A stretch of DNA of 40,161 nucleotides from NCBI RefSeq assembly GCF_000972495.1, contig NZ_LATM01000036.1:1-40161 (forward strand), written 5' to 3'. Both the position numbers and the translations under genes were made by a program. Positions 31,406 through 40,161 of this stretch are shown one piece after another. How positions within the stretch are numbered: position 1 is the first letter of the stretch; each line of letters starts with the position of its first letter. A model generated the notes under the pieces. That model saw only the letters and a program-made list of their open reading frames with translations, searched no databases and was not told where the DNA came from. The stretch is from Hymenobacter terrenus. GTDB taxonomy: Bacteria; Bacteroidota; Bacteroidia; Cytophagales; Hymenobacteraceae.

Positions 31406-32974
31406 TTACGCCAGCTGGTACTCGGGCAGGCTCAGCAAGCTGACTAAAGTAGCGCGCAAGGCCTCGCTGGGTACTTTTTGTTGGGCGGCTTGCTGTACCA
31501 ATTGCAGGTTTTCGGGCCGAATGGTCGCCTGGAGCAGAAACTGGCTTAGCTTTTCTGGCTGCTGGGCAGCGGGGGTGTTGCCGAGCAGCTGTTGTAGCGG
31601 CGCCAGGGGCAGATGAGCGCCCGCACCGGGCTTGACCGTCCGTTGGGCCTTCGTCATGTTGGGAGCAATGTCGTTTTCATCCTGCTTCAGCGCCACCGCA
31701 AACTCGGCGTTTTTGAACAGAACGGATGGCAGCTGCAAGCGCAGCAGCAGCGACGATGAGTCAATCCAGGTGCGGCCGCCGGGCCAGCCGGCTACGTTGG
31801 GCGGCTGAAACAAGGTTTGGCCCAGGGCGCGCTGGTAGCCCAGCAGCGGCTGCTGGTTGTCAATCTGCACGTTCAGGGTGCGCCGAATGCCTGCCAGCAA
31901 CTCCACCGGTGACTTGATGTGCGTGCCTACGTTGGCTGGGGCATAAAACCAATCAGCGGAAAACATGCGCTCCAGCAAGTCGGCAATGTCATAGCCGCTC
32001 TTGCGAAAGGCCACGGCCAAGGGCTCGATGTGGACCGGATTGGGCTGGTCGTTCACGAAGAACCGATACATTTTCGTGACCAGAAACGTAGCCGCAGCCG
32101 GCTGTTTCATAATTTGCTGCAGCACTTCTTCGCCCGTAAAATTGCCCGTGCTGCCCAGGAAGGTTTTAGGGCCGTCATCGTGCTCCTTCTCCCGAAACTT
32201 GAAGTTGTTCTGGTAGTCATAGCCCCAGCCGGTGAAGGCGCGGGCCGCTTCTTTGACGTCCTGCTCGGTGTAGTTGCCCCGGCCCAGCGTAAACAGCTCC
32301 ATCACCTCGCGGGCGAAGTTTTCGTTGGGATGCTCCTTGCGATTTTGCTGGTTGTTGAGAAACTGGAGCATGGCTGGCTCCTTGCTCACGGCCAGCAGCA
32401 GGTCCGGAAACTTGCCCAGCGCATATTGTCGAGTGGTGTTGTGCAGGCTCAGGGCGGCATCGGGCTGGCGCACGCGGCAGGCAAAGTGCCCGTGCCAGAA
32501 CAGCGTCATTTTCTCCCGCAGCTGAGCGGGCGAGGTGGCCATGCGGTCCATCCAGGCCGTGCTCATGTTGTTGAAAGCATCACGGATGCCTTCGTTCTGC
32601 ATCTTCCGCTGTTCGGGGGTGAGGTCGGCGCGGCGCAGGCGTGGCACGCCCGCCGCGATGGTGCCTCCGCGCACGGTCAGCCGCGGGCGCAAAGCGGCTA
32701 CGGGAGCTACGGGGGCGCCCGGTGGCGTGGGCGGGTCAGGCGGGCCCGACCCACCGGGCACTGCATTGTACTTGGTTGAGTACGGGTCGGTTATCGCCAT
32801 GCCCTGCGGGTCGCTGTAGTTCAGGTTAGGACTGGTCAGGGGCTCGAACTTCTCCGAATCGTGCAACAGTTGGCGCAGGGCCTTGCGGGGACTAAGGCCC
32901 GCGGTCACGTCCTGCGGGCGCGGCCCAAAACCCGCGCGCCAGTAGAGGTGCTGAAGTTGCTGACTGCTGTTCAT
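31406..32974 (-). CDS. DUF1800 protein
   Basis: 522 residues from MNSSQQLQHLYWRAGFGP at 32974; the frame goes back to 33082 but those residues do not match the family. Family marks: LYWRAGFGPRPQDV, REKMTLFWHGHFACR, NENFAREVMELFTLGRGNYT and EAARAFTGWGYDY, PNVAGWPGGRTWIDSS. No obvious signal peptide at this start. Function is unknown, but it is co-encoded with DUF1501 across bacteria, and here is followed by it after 75 bp. A Pro/Gly-rich insert (GGSGPPDPPTPPGAPVAPVA) follows residue 75. Likely one operon with DUF1501 and possibly the lamin-tail protein upstream. Confidence 0.92.
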   Translation of the reverse strand: MNSSQQLQHLYWRAGFGPRPQDVTAGLSPRKALRQLLHDSEKFEPLTSPNLNYSDPQGMAITDPYSTKYNAVPGGSGPPDPPTPPGAPVAPVAALRPRLTVRGGTIAAGVPRLRRADLTPEQRKMQNEGIRDAFNNMSTAWMDRMATSPAQLREKMTLFWHGHFACRVRQPDAALSLHNTTRQYALGKFPDLLLAVSKEPAMLQFLNNQQNRKEHPNENFAREVMELFTLGRGNYTEQDVKEAARAFTGWGYDYQNNFKFREKEHDDGPKTFLGSTGNFTGEEVLQQIMKQPAAATFLVTKMYRFFVNDQPNPVHIEPLAVAFRKSGYDIADLLERMFSADWFYAPANVGTHIKSPVELLAGIRRTLNVQIDNQQPLLGYQRALGQTLFQPPNVAGWPGGRTWIDSSSLLLRLQLPSVLFKNAEFAVALKQDENDIAPNMTKAQRTVKPGAGAHLPLAPLQQLLGNTPAAQQPEKLSQFLLQATIRPENLQLVQQAAQQKVPSEALRATLVSLLSLPEYQLA

Positions 32975-33174
32975 GCCTTCTAAGACGCGGAAGTAGACAC
33001 TTCGTTTAATGAGGAATAGGAAATTAGAACTGTTCTCCAGTTCAAGGCCACGGTGTGGTAGCGAACCGGATGGCCGGTACACTAGCTCTACAATTCCCCG
33101 AAAAGTTCAGAATGATTGTGAACGAGAAATGAAGAATTGACAAACAGGCTCAGAATTACTTCTTCAGCGTATCC

Positions 33175-35772
33175 TCAAAAACGCGCTCCCAGCACTACGG
33201 TCTTTTTGTACTCGCGTTTCTCGCCACCGCTGGGGCGGAATAATTCGACCAGCAAAATGTAGTAACCCACAGCGGCTTTGTGGCCCTTGTCGTCGATGCC
33301 ATCCCATTGCAGAAAGCCGGTGGTCGGTAGCGTTTCATTGCGCACGAGGCGGCGGGTGAGGCGGCCCAGCGCGTCGTATACCGTCACAGAAGCTGCGTAG
33401 CCAGGCTGGTCGAGGCGGTAGGTAAGGGTGGCGAAATCCTGCTGGCCATCGTCGTCGGGCGTGAAGACCTCAGGCTCGATGGTTAACTCCTGATTGCCGC
33501 CGGGCGTATCCTGCGCTTGCGAATTGGAGCGGCCGGGCGTGGCATAGCCTACCGCCCCCGCCGCCGAGTGGAAGTTGCTGCCCAGGCTGGGACCTGCTGC
33601 ACGGATGCGCTCCAGTGAAACGCCCTCCTGGGTAGCCAGCAAGCTTAGGTGCAGCTTTTTACTGTAAGCAAATCGGTCTATTTCCAGCTTGCGGCTGTTA
33701 AATAGCAACGCCGTGCTCTCGTCAGGAAACGTGGGGAAGCTGGTGAGCTGCACCAGGTTGGCTGGCTCGTTGCTGGTGGGGTATTGCGACTGGAGGATAG
33801 CGGTGTTACTGCTAAAGGCCAGTATCTGGCCCGGCGCCAGCACCAAAGGGCCAGTGCTGAGCATTTGGGCATCGACGCTACCATCGGGCTTCAGGTTGCC
33901 AAGCTCCCAGCCTTGCAAATCAATGAATTTGGCGCTCCGGTTTATGATTTCGGCGAACCGCACGGCCCCGACCCGAGGATTGAATAGGAGCTCATTAATA
34001 ACTATGTCGCCACTCACGGCGGCTTCGGTCAGGGCAAAAGTGGCCGACTGGAAGGGGCCACTGGCATTGCCCGCGCAATCGGTGGCCGTTTGTACTGTCA
34101 GGGTATTGGGGCGGCTGGCCGGTAGCGGGGCGGCCAGTGTCAGGTCGACCTGCCGAAAGTCGGGCGCTACGGGCACGGCCTGGGTGATGGCTGGGCCTGG
34201 GGCGGCCAGCGAATAACGGTTCACAATAGCGGCCGTCGTACTGTCCAGTTTTTCGGAGAAGTAGGCCCGCACGGTAGTCGCATTGAGGGCCACGGCCCGC
34301 AACAGGGTGGGGGCAGTAGCATCGGCATTGGTAGCGCGCACGGAATTGGCCTTGCCGGGCGTGCCGCCGTTGGGGTCGACACTCGCAAGCCAGTTCTCGG
34401 CCCCCGCGCAATAGTTGTTGGTATCTATCATTTCCAGGCTCCAGCCGCCGTCTTTCTTCTTGGCGTCGCGGTACCAGGAGTCAGAATAATTCACTTCAAA
34501 CAAGGTTCGGCCATCACGGCCGCGCAGCACCAACTGGTCGCCGCCGTTGCTGAGCGAGGGGAAGTTGGTGGGCCCGTATACTTTGCCGTACGCGGCAAAT
34601 TGTAGCACCCGCGTGCTGCCGCACACGATGGCGTACTGGCCGGGGAGCAGCCGGGCGGTATCGGCAAAAACGGCGGCCGTGGTGCTGCCGGTTTTCCCCA
34701 GGCGAACGCCGCCCAGGCTGACAACTTTGGTCGCGTTGCGGTTATGGATTTCGAGGTACTCGGAGGCAGGTAAGCCTACTGGGGGCGCTTCGTCTGCGAA
34801 AATCTCGCTGATAACCAAGTCACCAACCTGCGGAACTACGGGTGGCCCGGGGAAAAATGCGGTGATCGGACCCGCGGCCACGTTGCCGTAGAGGTCGGCC
34901 ACGTTGCGGGCTTCGAGCACGTTCTGGGGCGCAAAATCGGCGGCAAAGGTAAGGCGCACTACGGCCGAATTGGTAGACAGAACCCGGGCGGCAATGGGTA
35001 CTGCGCCGCTTTGCAGGCGATAGTTGGTCAGCACCGTCGCGCTGGTAGGCGCCACGGCTTCGTTAAAGACTACATCGAGCAGGCGCGTGTCTGCCGGTGC
35101 GGCGCGGGCGAGCAGCGGCGTGGTGGCGTCGGTCACGGCAAAGTCGTCGAAATAGAAATTTCGGTTGTTGGCAGCCGAATAATTCAGCGATACGCCCACG
35201 GCCACGCTGCGCTGGTAGGTGGCGTCGGTGGGCTGCGTGGCCTCGGCCACGAAGGTGCGCCCTCCGGTAGGGTCGCGCTCCAGCGTCCAGCGGTTGGCGG
35301 TGGTGCGCGTCACCCGCACGCGCACGAGGTTGTTGTTCGTACTGGCCAGGGTGCCGTCCAGGCCGTCAATCACCAGCACGGCGCTGCGGGTCGAGTCTTT
35401 GCGGAACAGGCTGACTTCGTCGGCAGTGCCGCCGAGGCGGATGAAATAGCCGGAATTGTTAGCGTTTCGCAGATCGGTTTGCGAAGCCATGAGCCAGACA
35501 TCGGCGTAGTTGCCAGAGCTGGTGGCCAGCTTTAGGTTGGCCCAAAACTCCCACACGGTGCCGGTGCTGGCCTGGCAGGGCGTGCTAAGCTGAATTTGGG
35601 TGGGCGTCACGGCCGCCCCGTTGCTTTGCAGCTGCTGAGCCGTAACCTGGAAGCTGGTCGCATCGCCGGTCCAGGCGGGATTAGCGATGAAGTTGCCGTC
35701 AGTGAACTCCTCACGCAGCTGGGCTTGAGCGAGGGCAGGTAAGAACAGAAGTAACAGTAAAAAGTGTTTCAA
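33175..35772 (-). CDS. Secreted lamin-tail-domain protein with FlgD-like C-terminal domain
   Basis: 865 residues. Signal peptide MKHFLLLLLFLPALAQA. Then an N-terminal beta domain (about 20-215), an Ig-like SbsA/Big-type stretch (LLDVVFNEAVAPTSATVLTN), a first lamin-tail domain (GDLVISEIFADEAPPVGLPA), a second Ig-like part (AYFSEKLDSTTAAIVNRYSL), a second lamin-tail domain (SGDIVINELLFNPRVGAVRF), and a C-terminal FlgD-like/CHU-type domain (FTPDDDGQQDFATLTYRLDQ ending KTVVLGARF). Bacteroidota proteins of this plan are surface or secreted, and the last domain may be a type IX sorting signal; that is inference. It is upstream of DUF1800 on the same strand (200-bp gap). Ligand unknown. Confidence 0.88.
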   Translation of the reverse strand: MKHFLLLLLFLPALAQAQLREEFTDGNFIANPAWTGDATSFQVTAQQLQSNGAAVTPTQIQLSTPCQASTGTVWEFWANLKLATSSGNYADVWLMASQTDLRNANNSGYFIRLGGTADEVSLFRKDSTRSAVLVIDGLDGTLASTNNNLVRVRVTRTTANRWTLERDPTGGRTFVAEATQPTDATYQRSVAVGVSLNYSAANNRNFYFDDFAVTDATTPLLARAAPADTRLLDVVFNEAVAPTSATVLTNYRLQSGAVPIAARVLSTNSAVVRLTFAADFAPQNVLEARNVADLYGNVAAGPITAFFPGPPVVPQVGDLVISEIFADEAPPVGLPASEYLEIHNRNATKVVSLGGVRLGKTGSTTAAVFADTARLLPGQYAIVCGSTRVLQFAAYGKVYGPTNFPSLSNGGDQLVLRGRDGRTLFEVNYSDSWYRDAKKKDGGWSLEMIDTNNYCAGAENWLASVDPNGGTPGKANSVRATNADATAPTLLRAVALNATTVRAYFSEKLDSTTAAIVNRYSLAAPGPAITQAVPVAPDFRQVDLTLAAPLPASRPNTLTVQTATDCAGNASGPFQSATFALTEAAVSGDIVINELLFNPRVGAVRFAEIINRSAKFIDLQGWELGNLKPDGSVDAQMLSTGPLVLAPGQILAFSSNTAILQSQYPTSNEPANLVQLTSFPTFPDESTALLFNSRKLEIDRFAYSKKLHLSLLATQEGVSLERIRAAGPSLGSNFHSAAGAVGYATPGRSNSQAQDTPGGNQELTIEPEVFTPDDDGQQDFATLTYRLDQPGYAASVTVYDALGRLTRRLVRNETLPTTGFLQWDGIDDKGHKAAVGYYILLVELFRPSGGEKREYKKTVVLGARF

Positions 35773-35961
35773 TGAGGGATGCAGAAATAGATGAATGGTG
35801 GAGGATAAGAAATGAAGAACCCGAGAAAGAGCATTAATTCATCTTTTTATTCCTCATCAAGCTTAGCGTCAGTCAACGCAGCGCCTAAGTAACCTATTTC
35901 TAGCGACATTTGCAGTGTCACGCCTATTTAAAGTGCGGCTTTTTATTCTTCAGATTTTTCC

Positions 35962-36963
35962 ATGAAACTTGCTATTGTGGGTGCCACCGGCCTGGTGGGC
36001 ACCGAACTTCTGAAAGTGCTGGCCGAGCGTCAGTTTCCGCTAACCGAATTATTGCCCGTTGCCTCTGCCAAATCGGTGGGCCAGCTGGTAGAGTTTCTGG
36101 GCGAACGATATCCTGTGGTGAGCATGGACGACGCCATCGCAGCCCGGCCTGACATCGCCATTTTCTCGGCCGGGGGCTCCGTGAGCAAGGAGCACGCCCC
36201 GCGCTTTGCCGCCGTGGGCACCACTGTCATCGACAATTCCTCGGCCTGGCGCATGGACCCCACCAAAAAGCTGGTGGTGCCCGAACTGAATGCCGACACC
36301 CTCACGGCCGACGATAAAATCATTGCCAACCCCAACTGCTCGACCATTCAATTAGTGGTGGCTATCAATGAGCTGCACAAGGCCTACCAAGTGCAGCGCA
36401 TCGTGGTGAGCACCTACCAGAGCGTGACCGGTACCGGTAAAAAAGCCGTGGACCAGCTCCTGGAAGAGCGCGCCGGCCAGGCCGCCAGCAACCCGGCCTA
36501 CCCACACCCCATCGACCTCAACGTGCTACCTCATATTGATGTATTCGAGGCCAATGGCTACACCAAAGAGGAGCTAAAGATGGTGAATGAGACCAAGAAA
36601 ATCATGGGCGACGACAGCATCCGGGTGACGGCGACTTGCGTGCGCATCCCGGTGATGGGCGGCCACTCCGAAGCCGTGAACGTAGAGTTTGCTCACGAAT
36701 TTGACTTGGCCGACGTGCGCGCCATCCTCGCCCGCACGCCCGGAGTGGAAGTGGTCGACGACCCCACCCAAAACCAATACCCTATGCCCAAAGACAGCCA
36801 TGGCAAAGACGCCGTGCTGGTGGGTCGCCTGCGCCGCGATGAAACCCAACCCCGTACCCTCAATATGTGGGTAGTGGCCGACAATCTGCGTAAAGGAGCC
36901 GCCACCAACGCGGTGCAGATTGCGGAGTATTTGGTAGGTAAATTAGTGCCGGTAGCCAATTAA
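35962..36963 (+). CDS. asd: Aspartate-semialdehyde dehydrogenase
   Basis: Reduces aspartyl phosphate to aspartate semialdehyde with NADPH, the branch point to lysine, threonine and methionine. 333 residues: nucleotide loop IVGATGLVGTELL, SAGGSVSKEHAP, catalytic Cys126 in ANPNCSTIQLVVA, and the acid/base His235 in RIPVMGGHSEAVNVEF. The length and the GATGLVG opening fit the main bacterial class. It supplies the semialdehyde that feeds homoserine used by MetX. The next gene starts 35 bp downstream on the same strand, so it may head a three-gene transcript. Confidence 0.95.
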   Translation: MKLAIVGATGLVGTELLKVLAERQFPLTELLPVASAKSVGQLVEFLGERYPVVSMDDAIAARPDIAIFSAGGSVSKEHAPRFAAVGTTVIDNSSAWRMDPTKKLVVPELNADTLTADDKIIANPNCSTIQLVVAINELHKAYQVQRIVVSTYQSVTGTGKKAVDQLLEERAGQAASNPAYPHPIDLNVLPHIDVFEANGYTKEELKMVNETKKIMGDDSIRVTATCVRIPVMGGHSEAVNVEFAHEFDLADVRAILARTPGVEVVDDPTQNQYPMPKDSHGKDAVLVGRLRRDETQPRTLNMWVVADNLRKGAATNAVQIAEYLVGKLVPVAN

Positions 36964-36997
36964 CCCGCCCAAACGGCGTAGGCTAACGGCTGGTTTT

Positions 36998-38962
36998 GTG
37001 CGCTGTTTACTTGTGCTCTGCTTGGTGATGGTGGCGCGGCTGGCGTTGGCGCAAGGTCCCGTCGTGCTGCGCGGGTTGGTATTTGATGCCGAAACCCGCC
37101 AGCCCATTCCCAATGCCCAAGTAGGTGTGGCTGGCAACCGCATGGGCACCAGTACGAACGAGGATGGCCGCTTTGCGTTGAACATTCCGCCGCAATACCA
37201 GCACGAGCAGCTGGAAGTGGCTCTGCTGGGCTACCGTAAGTATGCCCAAATGCTACCCCCACTGCCGGGGCCGGAACTGCGCATTGCGCTGCGAATCAGT
37301 CCGGCCGCGCTGGGCGAAGTGCAAGTAATGGCTTCGGTGGTGGGGATTGTGCGAGAAGCGGTGGCCCGGATTCCGCGCAACTTTCCCACTCAGTCCACCC
37401 GGCTCACAGGCTTCTACCGTGAGTCGGACAACGATGCTGCCGGCCAGCCGCGCTACTTGGTCGAAGGCCTACTGACGGTTTTTAAGGTTCCGTACCAAAA
37501 GCGTACGGCGGAGGGCCAGGTGCAGATTCAGCAGTCGCGCAAGGTAGACCTGCGGCCCCGTGCCCTGATGCACATCGATTGGGCTGGGGGGCCATTTATT
37601 CCCCACTTGGCCGATTTTGTGCATCGCCGGGCTCAGTTTATTGACCCGGCGCATTTTCGGGACTACGACTACCGGCTGGCTCCCAGCAGTACGTACCAGG
37701 ACCGGCCGGTATACGTCGTCACCTTCGCCCCCAAGCCGCGCAACCGCCGGGCCGATTTTGAGGGCCGGATGTACATCGACCAGGATACCTATGCCTTCCT
37801 GGGAGCCGATTGGCACTATACCCGCGCCGGCCTCGGCCGCGGGGAAAACCCCGCCGATACCCGCCGCTTGCGCGTGAGCTACCAGCCCTACGCCGGCCGT
37901 TGGCACCTGAAAACGGTGTGGTGGCAAACGCAATATCGCATGCCCGTGGGGCCAGCGCTGCATTACTTCGGCGAATTTCTGACCACGGCCATTGATACGG
38001 CCCAGGCTCCACCGCCTACTTACGTGGAGCGGGCGCAGTACCACGACGTATTTCTGCACAACGCCGTGCCCTACGACTCGGCTTTCTGGCAAGGCCAAAC
38101 CACCTTGCTGCCATCCGAAACCCTGCGGAAAGCCTTACTTGACCAGCAGCGCCAGCAGCGGGCTGATTCCTTATTTAGCCAACCGCCGGCCGCGCCTGAT
38201 GCAGTAGCCGCCTCAGCTTCGCCCGCCGCCCCGGCCCCGCCCGAGCGCCTGTTTAAGTTACTTAGCCGGCTGAGCTATGGTGCTTCGGCGGGGGCTTTCC
38301 CGCTCGCAGTGCCAGGCGCCAACTTGGGTTTGGACTATGCCCCGGCTGGGTATGCGTTTCGGGCGGCGGGCAATGCCGGGCTGTCGGCCCAGAATTTTAC
38401 AGGCTGGTGGAGTGCTGAGTATACCTTCGACCTCACCCGGGATTTGGCCGTGCGCCTGGCCTCGCGCACTGTATTTCGGCAGCTAACCGGCGCCGGCTGG
38501 GAGGCTGGCCTGAGCTACCAGCACAACCTCAACCCGCGCCACCGGCCCCTGTTTGGGCGCATCGGCCTGGCCTACACTCGCCAGACCGTAGCCCGCAAAT
38601 TGGGCTCGTTCGACAACCCCGACGCGGGATTGCGGGTGGCGGGCACCCAGCTGGGGGCCGACGAGCTAAGCCTGCGGGTGCAGTCGGCCACCGATGCGAT
38701 GCAGCCGAAGCTCGGTCTGGGCGTGGAAATCAGCCATAAAATTGAGCTGGTGGCCGACCTGGGCTACCTGTGGCCCTTGCGCACGCGCACCCAGCTGCAA
38801 GTAAACGAGGAAAGCGGTTTTTTCCTGACCCGCGGTTCCGCCACCATCGATTTGCCGAGCTCCGACGTAAGCCTGCGGGTAAACGAGCTTTCTACCACTG
38901 CCGTACCCTGGCAGTTAAACCGATGGCTGCTCAGCTTTGGGCTGCTTTACCGCCTCCGCTGA
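36998..38962 (+). CDS. Outer-membrane-type protein with carboxypeptidase-regulatory-like domain
   Basis: 654 residues, starting at GTG 36998 because the signal peptide MRCLLVLCLVMVARLALAQ begins there. Residues 25-105 are a carboxypeptidase-regulatory-like domain (LRGLVFDAETRQPIPNAQVG). The middle (ITRLTGFYRES-like STRLTGFYRE, RPVYVVTFAPKPRNRRADFE, GRMYIDQDTYAFLGADWHYT) and a C-terminal half rich in beta strands (from about 420, many W/Y/F near LYRLR end) resemble Bacteroidota outer-membrane proteins that carry the same N-terminal domain. Terminates LLSFGLLYRLR, like a barrel end. Function unknown. 35 bp after asd, 5 bp before the glycosylase gene. Confidence 0.75.
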   Translation: MRCLLVLCLVMVARLALAQGPVVLRGLVFDAETRQPIPNAQVGVAGNRMGTSTNEDGRFALNIPPQYQHEQLEVALLGYRKYAQMLPPLPGPELRIALRISPAALGEVQVMASVVGIVREAVARIPRNFPTQSTRLTGFYRESDNDAAGQPRYLVEGLLTVFKVPYQKRTAEGQVQIQQSRKVDLRPRALMHIDWAGGPFIPHLADFVHRRAQFIDPAHFRDYDYRLAPSSTYQDRPVYVVTFAPKPRNRRADFEGRMYIDQDTYAFLGADWHYTRAGLGRGENPADTRRLRVSYQPYAGRWHLKTVWWQTQYRMPVGPALHYFGEFLTTAIDTAQAPPPTYVERAQYHDVFLHNAVPYDSAFWQGQTTLLPSETLRKALLDQQRQQRADSLFSQPPAAPDAVAASASPAAPAPPERLFKLLSRLSYGASAGAFPLAVPGANLGLDYAPAGYAFRAAGNAGLSAQNFTGWWSAEYTFDLTRDLAVRLASRTVFRQLTGAGWEAGLSYQHNLNPRHRPLFGRIGLAYTRQTVARKLGSFDNPDAGLRVAGTQLGADELSLRVQSATDAMQPKLGLGVEISHKIELVADLGYLWPLRTRTQLQVNEESGFFLTRGSATIDLPSSDVSLRVNELSTTAVPWQLNRWLLSFGLLYRLR

Positions 38963-38967
38963 TACCC

Positions 38968-39579
38968 ATGATATATCCCAAACTTTCGGCTGCGTTCTTT
39001 CAGCGCCCCGACGTGTTGCAAATAGCCCGTGACCTGCTGGGCAAGCACTTGTACACGAATATCGACGGTGTGCTCACGGCCGGTCGCATTGTTGAAACTG
39101 AGGCGTACCGGCACGAAGGCGACAACTCCCTAACAATGCACTTGCAGCGCAAGCGCCAGCAGGCGCAGGGCCTGCACGTGCCCGGTGGCCACGCCTACAT
39201 CTACACCGTGTACAACCGCCATGCGCTTTTCAACATCGCCACCCACGATGCCGAGCACCCCGATGCCGTCCTGATCCGGGCTGTGGAGCCCACCATCGGC
39301 ATTCCCGAGATGCTGCACCGGCGTGGTCTGCCCGCTGCCACGCGAGCCCTCACCGCCGGGCCGGGCGTGCTGAGCCAAGCCCTGGGTATTACGCCCGCAC
39401 TAACCAGCTTGGCCGTAACCGGCGACGTGCTATGGTTTGAGGACCACGGTGAGGAAATAGCGCCGGCCGATATCGTGGCCAGTTCGCGGGTGGGCCTGGC
39501 CTACGCGGGCCTCGAAGCGGCTGGCTTGCCCTGGCGTTTTCGGGTACTCGGCAGCCCGTGGACCAGCCCGGCGAAGTAG
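38968..39579 (+). CDS. DNA-3-methyladenine glycosylase (AAG/MPG family)
   Basis: 203 residues from MIYPKLSAAFFQRPDVLQIA at 38968, five bases after the preceding stop; the open frame continues upstream only as overlap with that gene. Removes alkylated purines from DNA. Family marks: ARDLLGKHL, VETEAY with the catalytic Glu45 and Tyr47, GGHAYIYTVYNRHALFNIAT, AVLIRAVEPTIG and LTAGPGVLSQALGI. The segment between 48 and 70 (SLTMHLQRKRQQAQGLHVPG) is divergent: the usual acid-site His (two residues from His58) and TxRN motif are not clear, so activity on the usual range of bases is uncertain. Probably co-transcribed with the two genes before it. Confidence 0.87.
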   Translation: MIYPKLSAAFFQRPDVLQIARDLLGKHLYTNIDGVLTAGRIVETEAYRHEGDNSLTMHLQRKRQQAQGLHVPGGHAYIYTVYNRHALFNIATHDAEHPDAVLIRAVEPTIGIPEMLHRRGLPAATRALTAGPGVLSQALGITPALTSLAVTGDVLWFEDHGEEIAPADIVASSRVGLAYAGLEAAGLPWRFRVLGSPWTSPAK

Positions 39580-39582
39580 CGG

Positions 39583-40050
39583 CTACGTGGTAGGAGGAGC
39601 CGGGTAGGGGTTATGATGTTTGATTTCGAGCCAGCGGTCGGGGCGGTCTAGGGGCTCGTAGCCAAAGCGCTGGTAGAGGGTGTGGGCGTCGAAGGTGGCG
39701 AGCAGATGGCGACGCAGGTTTTGCAGGTCGGGGTGGGCCAGCACCTGCCGCACCAGCCATTTGGACAGTCCCAATCCTCGAAAGGCAGGCAGCACGAAGA
39801 CGTCGCAGAGCCAGGCAAAGGTGGCACGGTCCGTCACCACGCGGGCAAAGCCGGCCTGCTGGCCATCAGGCGTATAAAGACCAAAGTTGAGGGAATTGGC
39901 GATGGCCCGCTCCAAGGTAGCCCGCGGAATGTGACGGGCCCAGTACGATTCCTCACTCAGCCAGCGGTGAATGACGGTCACGTCGAGCTGGGCGGGGTCG
40001 GTGCTGAGGGTATAGCCGGTAGCGTGAGTTTCGGTGATGAACACAGACAT
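39583..40050 (-). CDS. GNAT-family N-acetyltransferase
   Basis: 155 residues from MSVFITETHATGYTL at 40050; ten more residues are possible upstream but not needed. The acetyl-CoA site is in LPAFRGLGLSKWLVRQVL, preceded by the strand FAWLCDVFVL, with the C-terminal HTLYQRFGYEPLDR as the last helix. Transfers an acetyl group to an amine; the acceptor is unknown. The stop codon lies 3 bp from that of the convergent glycosylase gene, with no terminator visible. The region to the window end (40051-40161) shows no gene. Confidence 0.88.
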   Translation of the reverse strand: MSVFITETHATGYTLSTDPAQLDVTVIHRWLSEESYWARHIPRATLERAIANSLNFGLYTPDGQQAGFARVVTDRATFAWLCDVFVLPAFRGLGLSKWLVRQVLAHPDLQNLRRHLLATFDAHTLYQRFGYEPLDRPDRWLEIKHHNPYPAPPTT

Positions 40051-40161
40051 AGAATGGGCGAGCAACAACTGGCAATACAAAGCTAGACAGGAAAACTACC
40101 GCTGATTTGGGTAAATAACTCAAGTTGCGGGGTATAGGCAAGGCAAAAAAAGTCTGTTCGG

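Noticed and set aside
40051..40161. Start of a further gene at the right edge
   Set aside because: The short frame there lies antisense to and upstream of the acetyltransferase start and has no recognisable content.

Overview
The window looks like chromosome from a GC-rich member of the Bacteroidota, most probably Hymenobacter or a close relative. The reasons are an OMP_b-brl_3 / CarboxypepD_reg-type outer-membrane receptor, a DUF1800/DUF1501 pair next to a lamin-tail protein with a FlgD-like C-terminal domain, a transaldolase–glucose-6-phosphate isomerase fusion, several matches to the Bacteroidota -7 promoter box (TAnnTTTG), and many intergenic palindromes of the kind common in Hymenobacter. 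No rRNA, tRNA, CRISPR array or complete insertion sequence was seen.

Layout. 1-3.6 kb: a SAM riboswitch, a short Cys-ending leader ORF, then metY and metX (methionine synthesis by direct sulfhydrylation), all on the minus strand. 3.6-8.7 kb: LysM protein, small lipoprotein, a flippase-like membrane protein and a large TonB-dependent-receptor-like protein with a long Gly/Pro/Ala tail. 9.0-11.0 kb: dxs (isoprenoid precursors). 11.0-13.4 kb: a small accessory island with an AAA ATPase overlapping a PD-(D/E)XK-nuclease-like gene, followed by a DUF3850 gene; the ATPase gene has an AT-rich core unlike its neighbours. This is the best candidate for an undescribed (probably defence) system.

14.0-18.5 kb: galM is intact, but the following araB, araD, araA and GH36 alpha-galactosidase genes are all broken. 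araB, araA and the galactosidase each keep both ends but have lost their middle; araD has a one-base frameshift. This is a sugar-utilisation locus in decay, with palindromic repeats in its gaps. 18.6-21.5 kb: tal-pgi fusion. 21.5-22.5 kb: a gene-free kilobase with three different palindromic elements in a row. 22.5-30.1 kb: alpha/beta hydrolase, small SPW-like membrane protein, M48 metalloprotease, aldo/keto reductase with an AraC-type regulator, and an O-antigen-ligase-like protein. 30.1-35.8 kb: a minus-strand set of lamin-tail protein, DUF1800 and DUF1501. 35.9-40.1 kb: asd (aspartate family amino acids), an outer-membrane-type protein, a 3-methyladenine glycosylase, and a convergent GNAT acetyltransferase.

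metX/metY and asd belong to the same aspartate-to-methionine pathway but lie at opposite ends of the window. All assignments come from reading the translated sequence; no database search was run.
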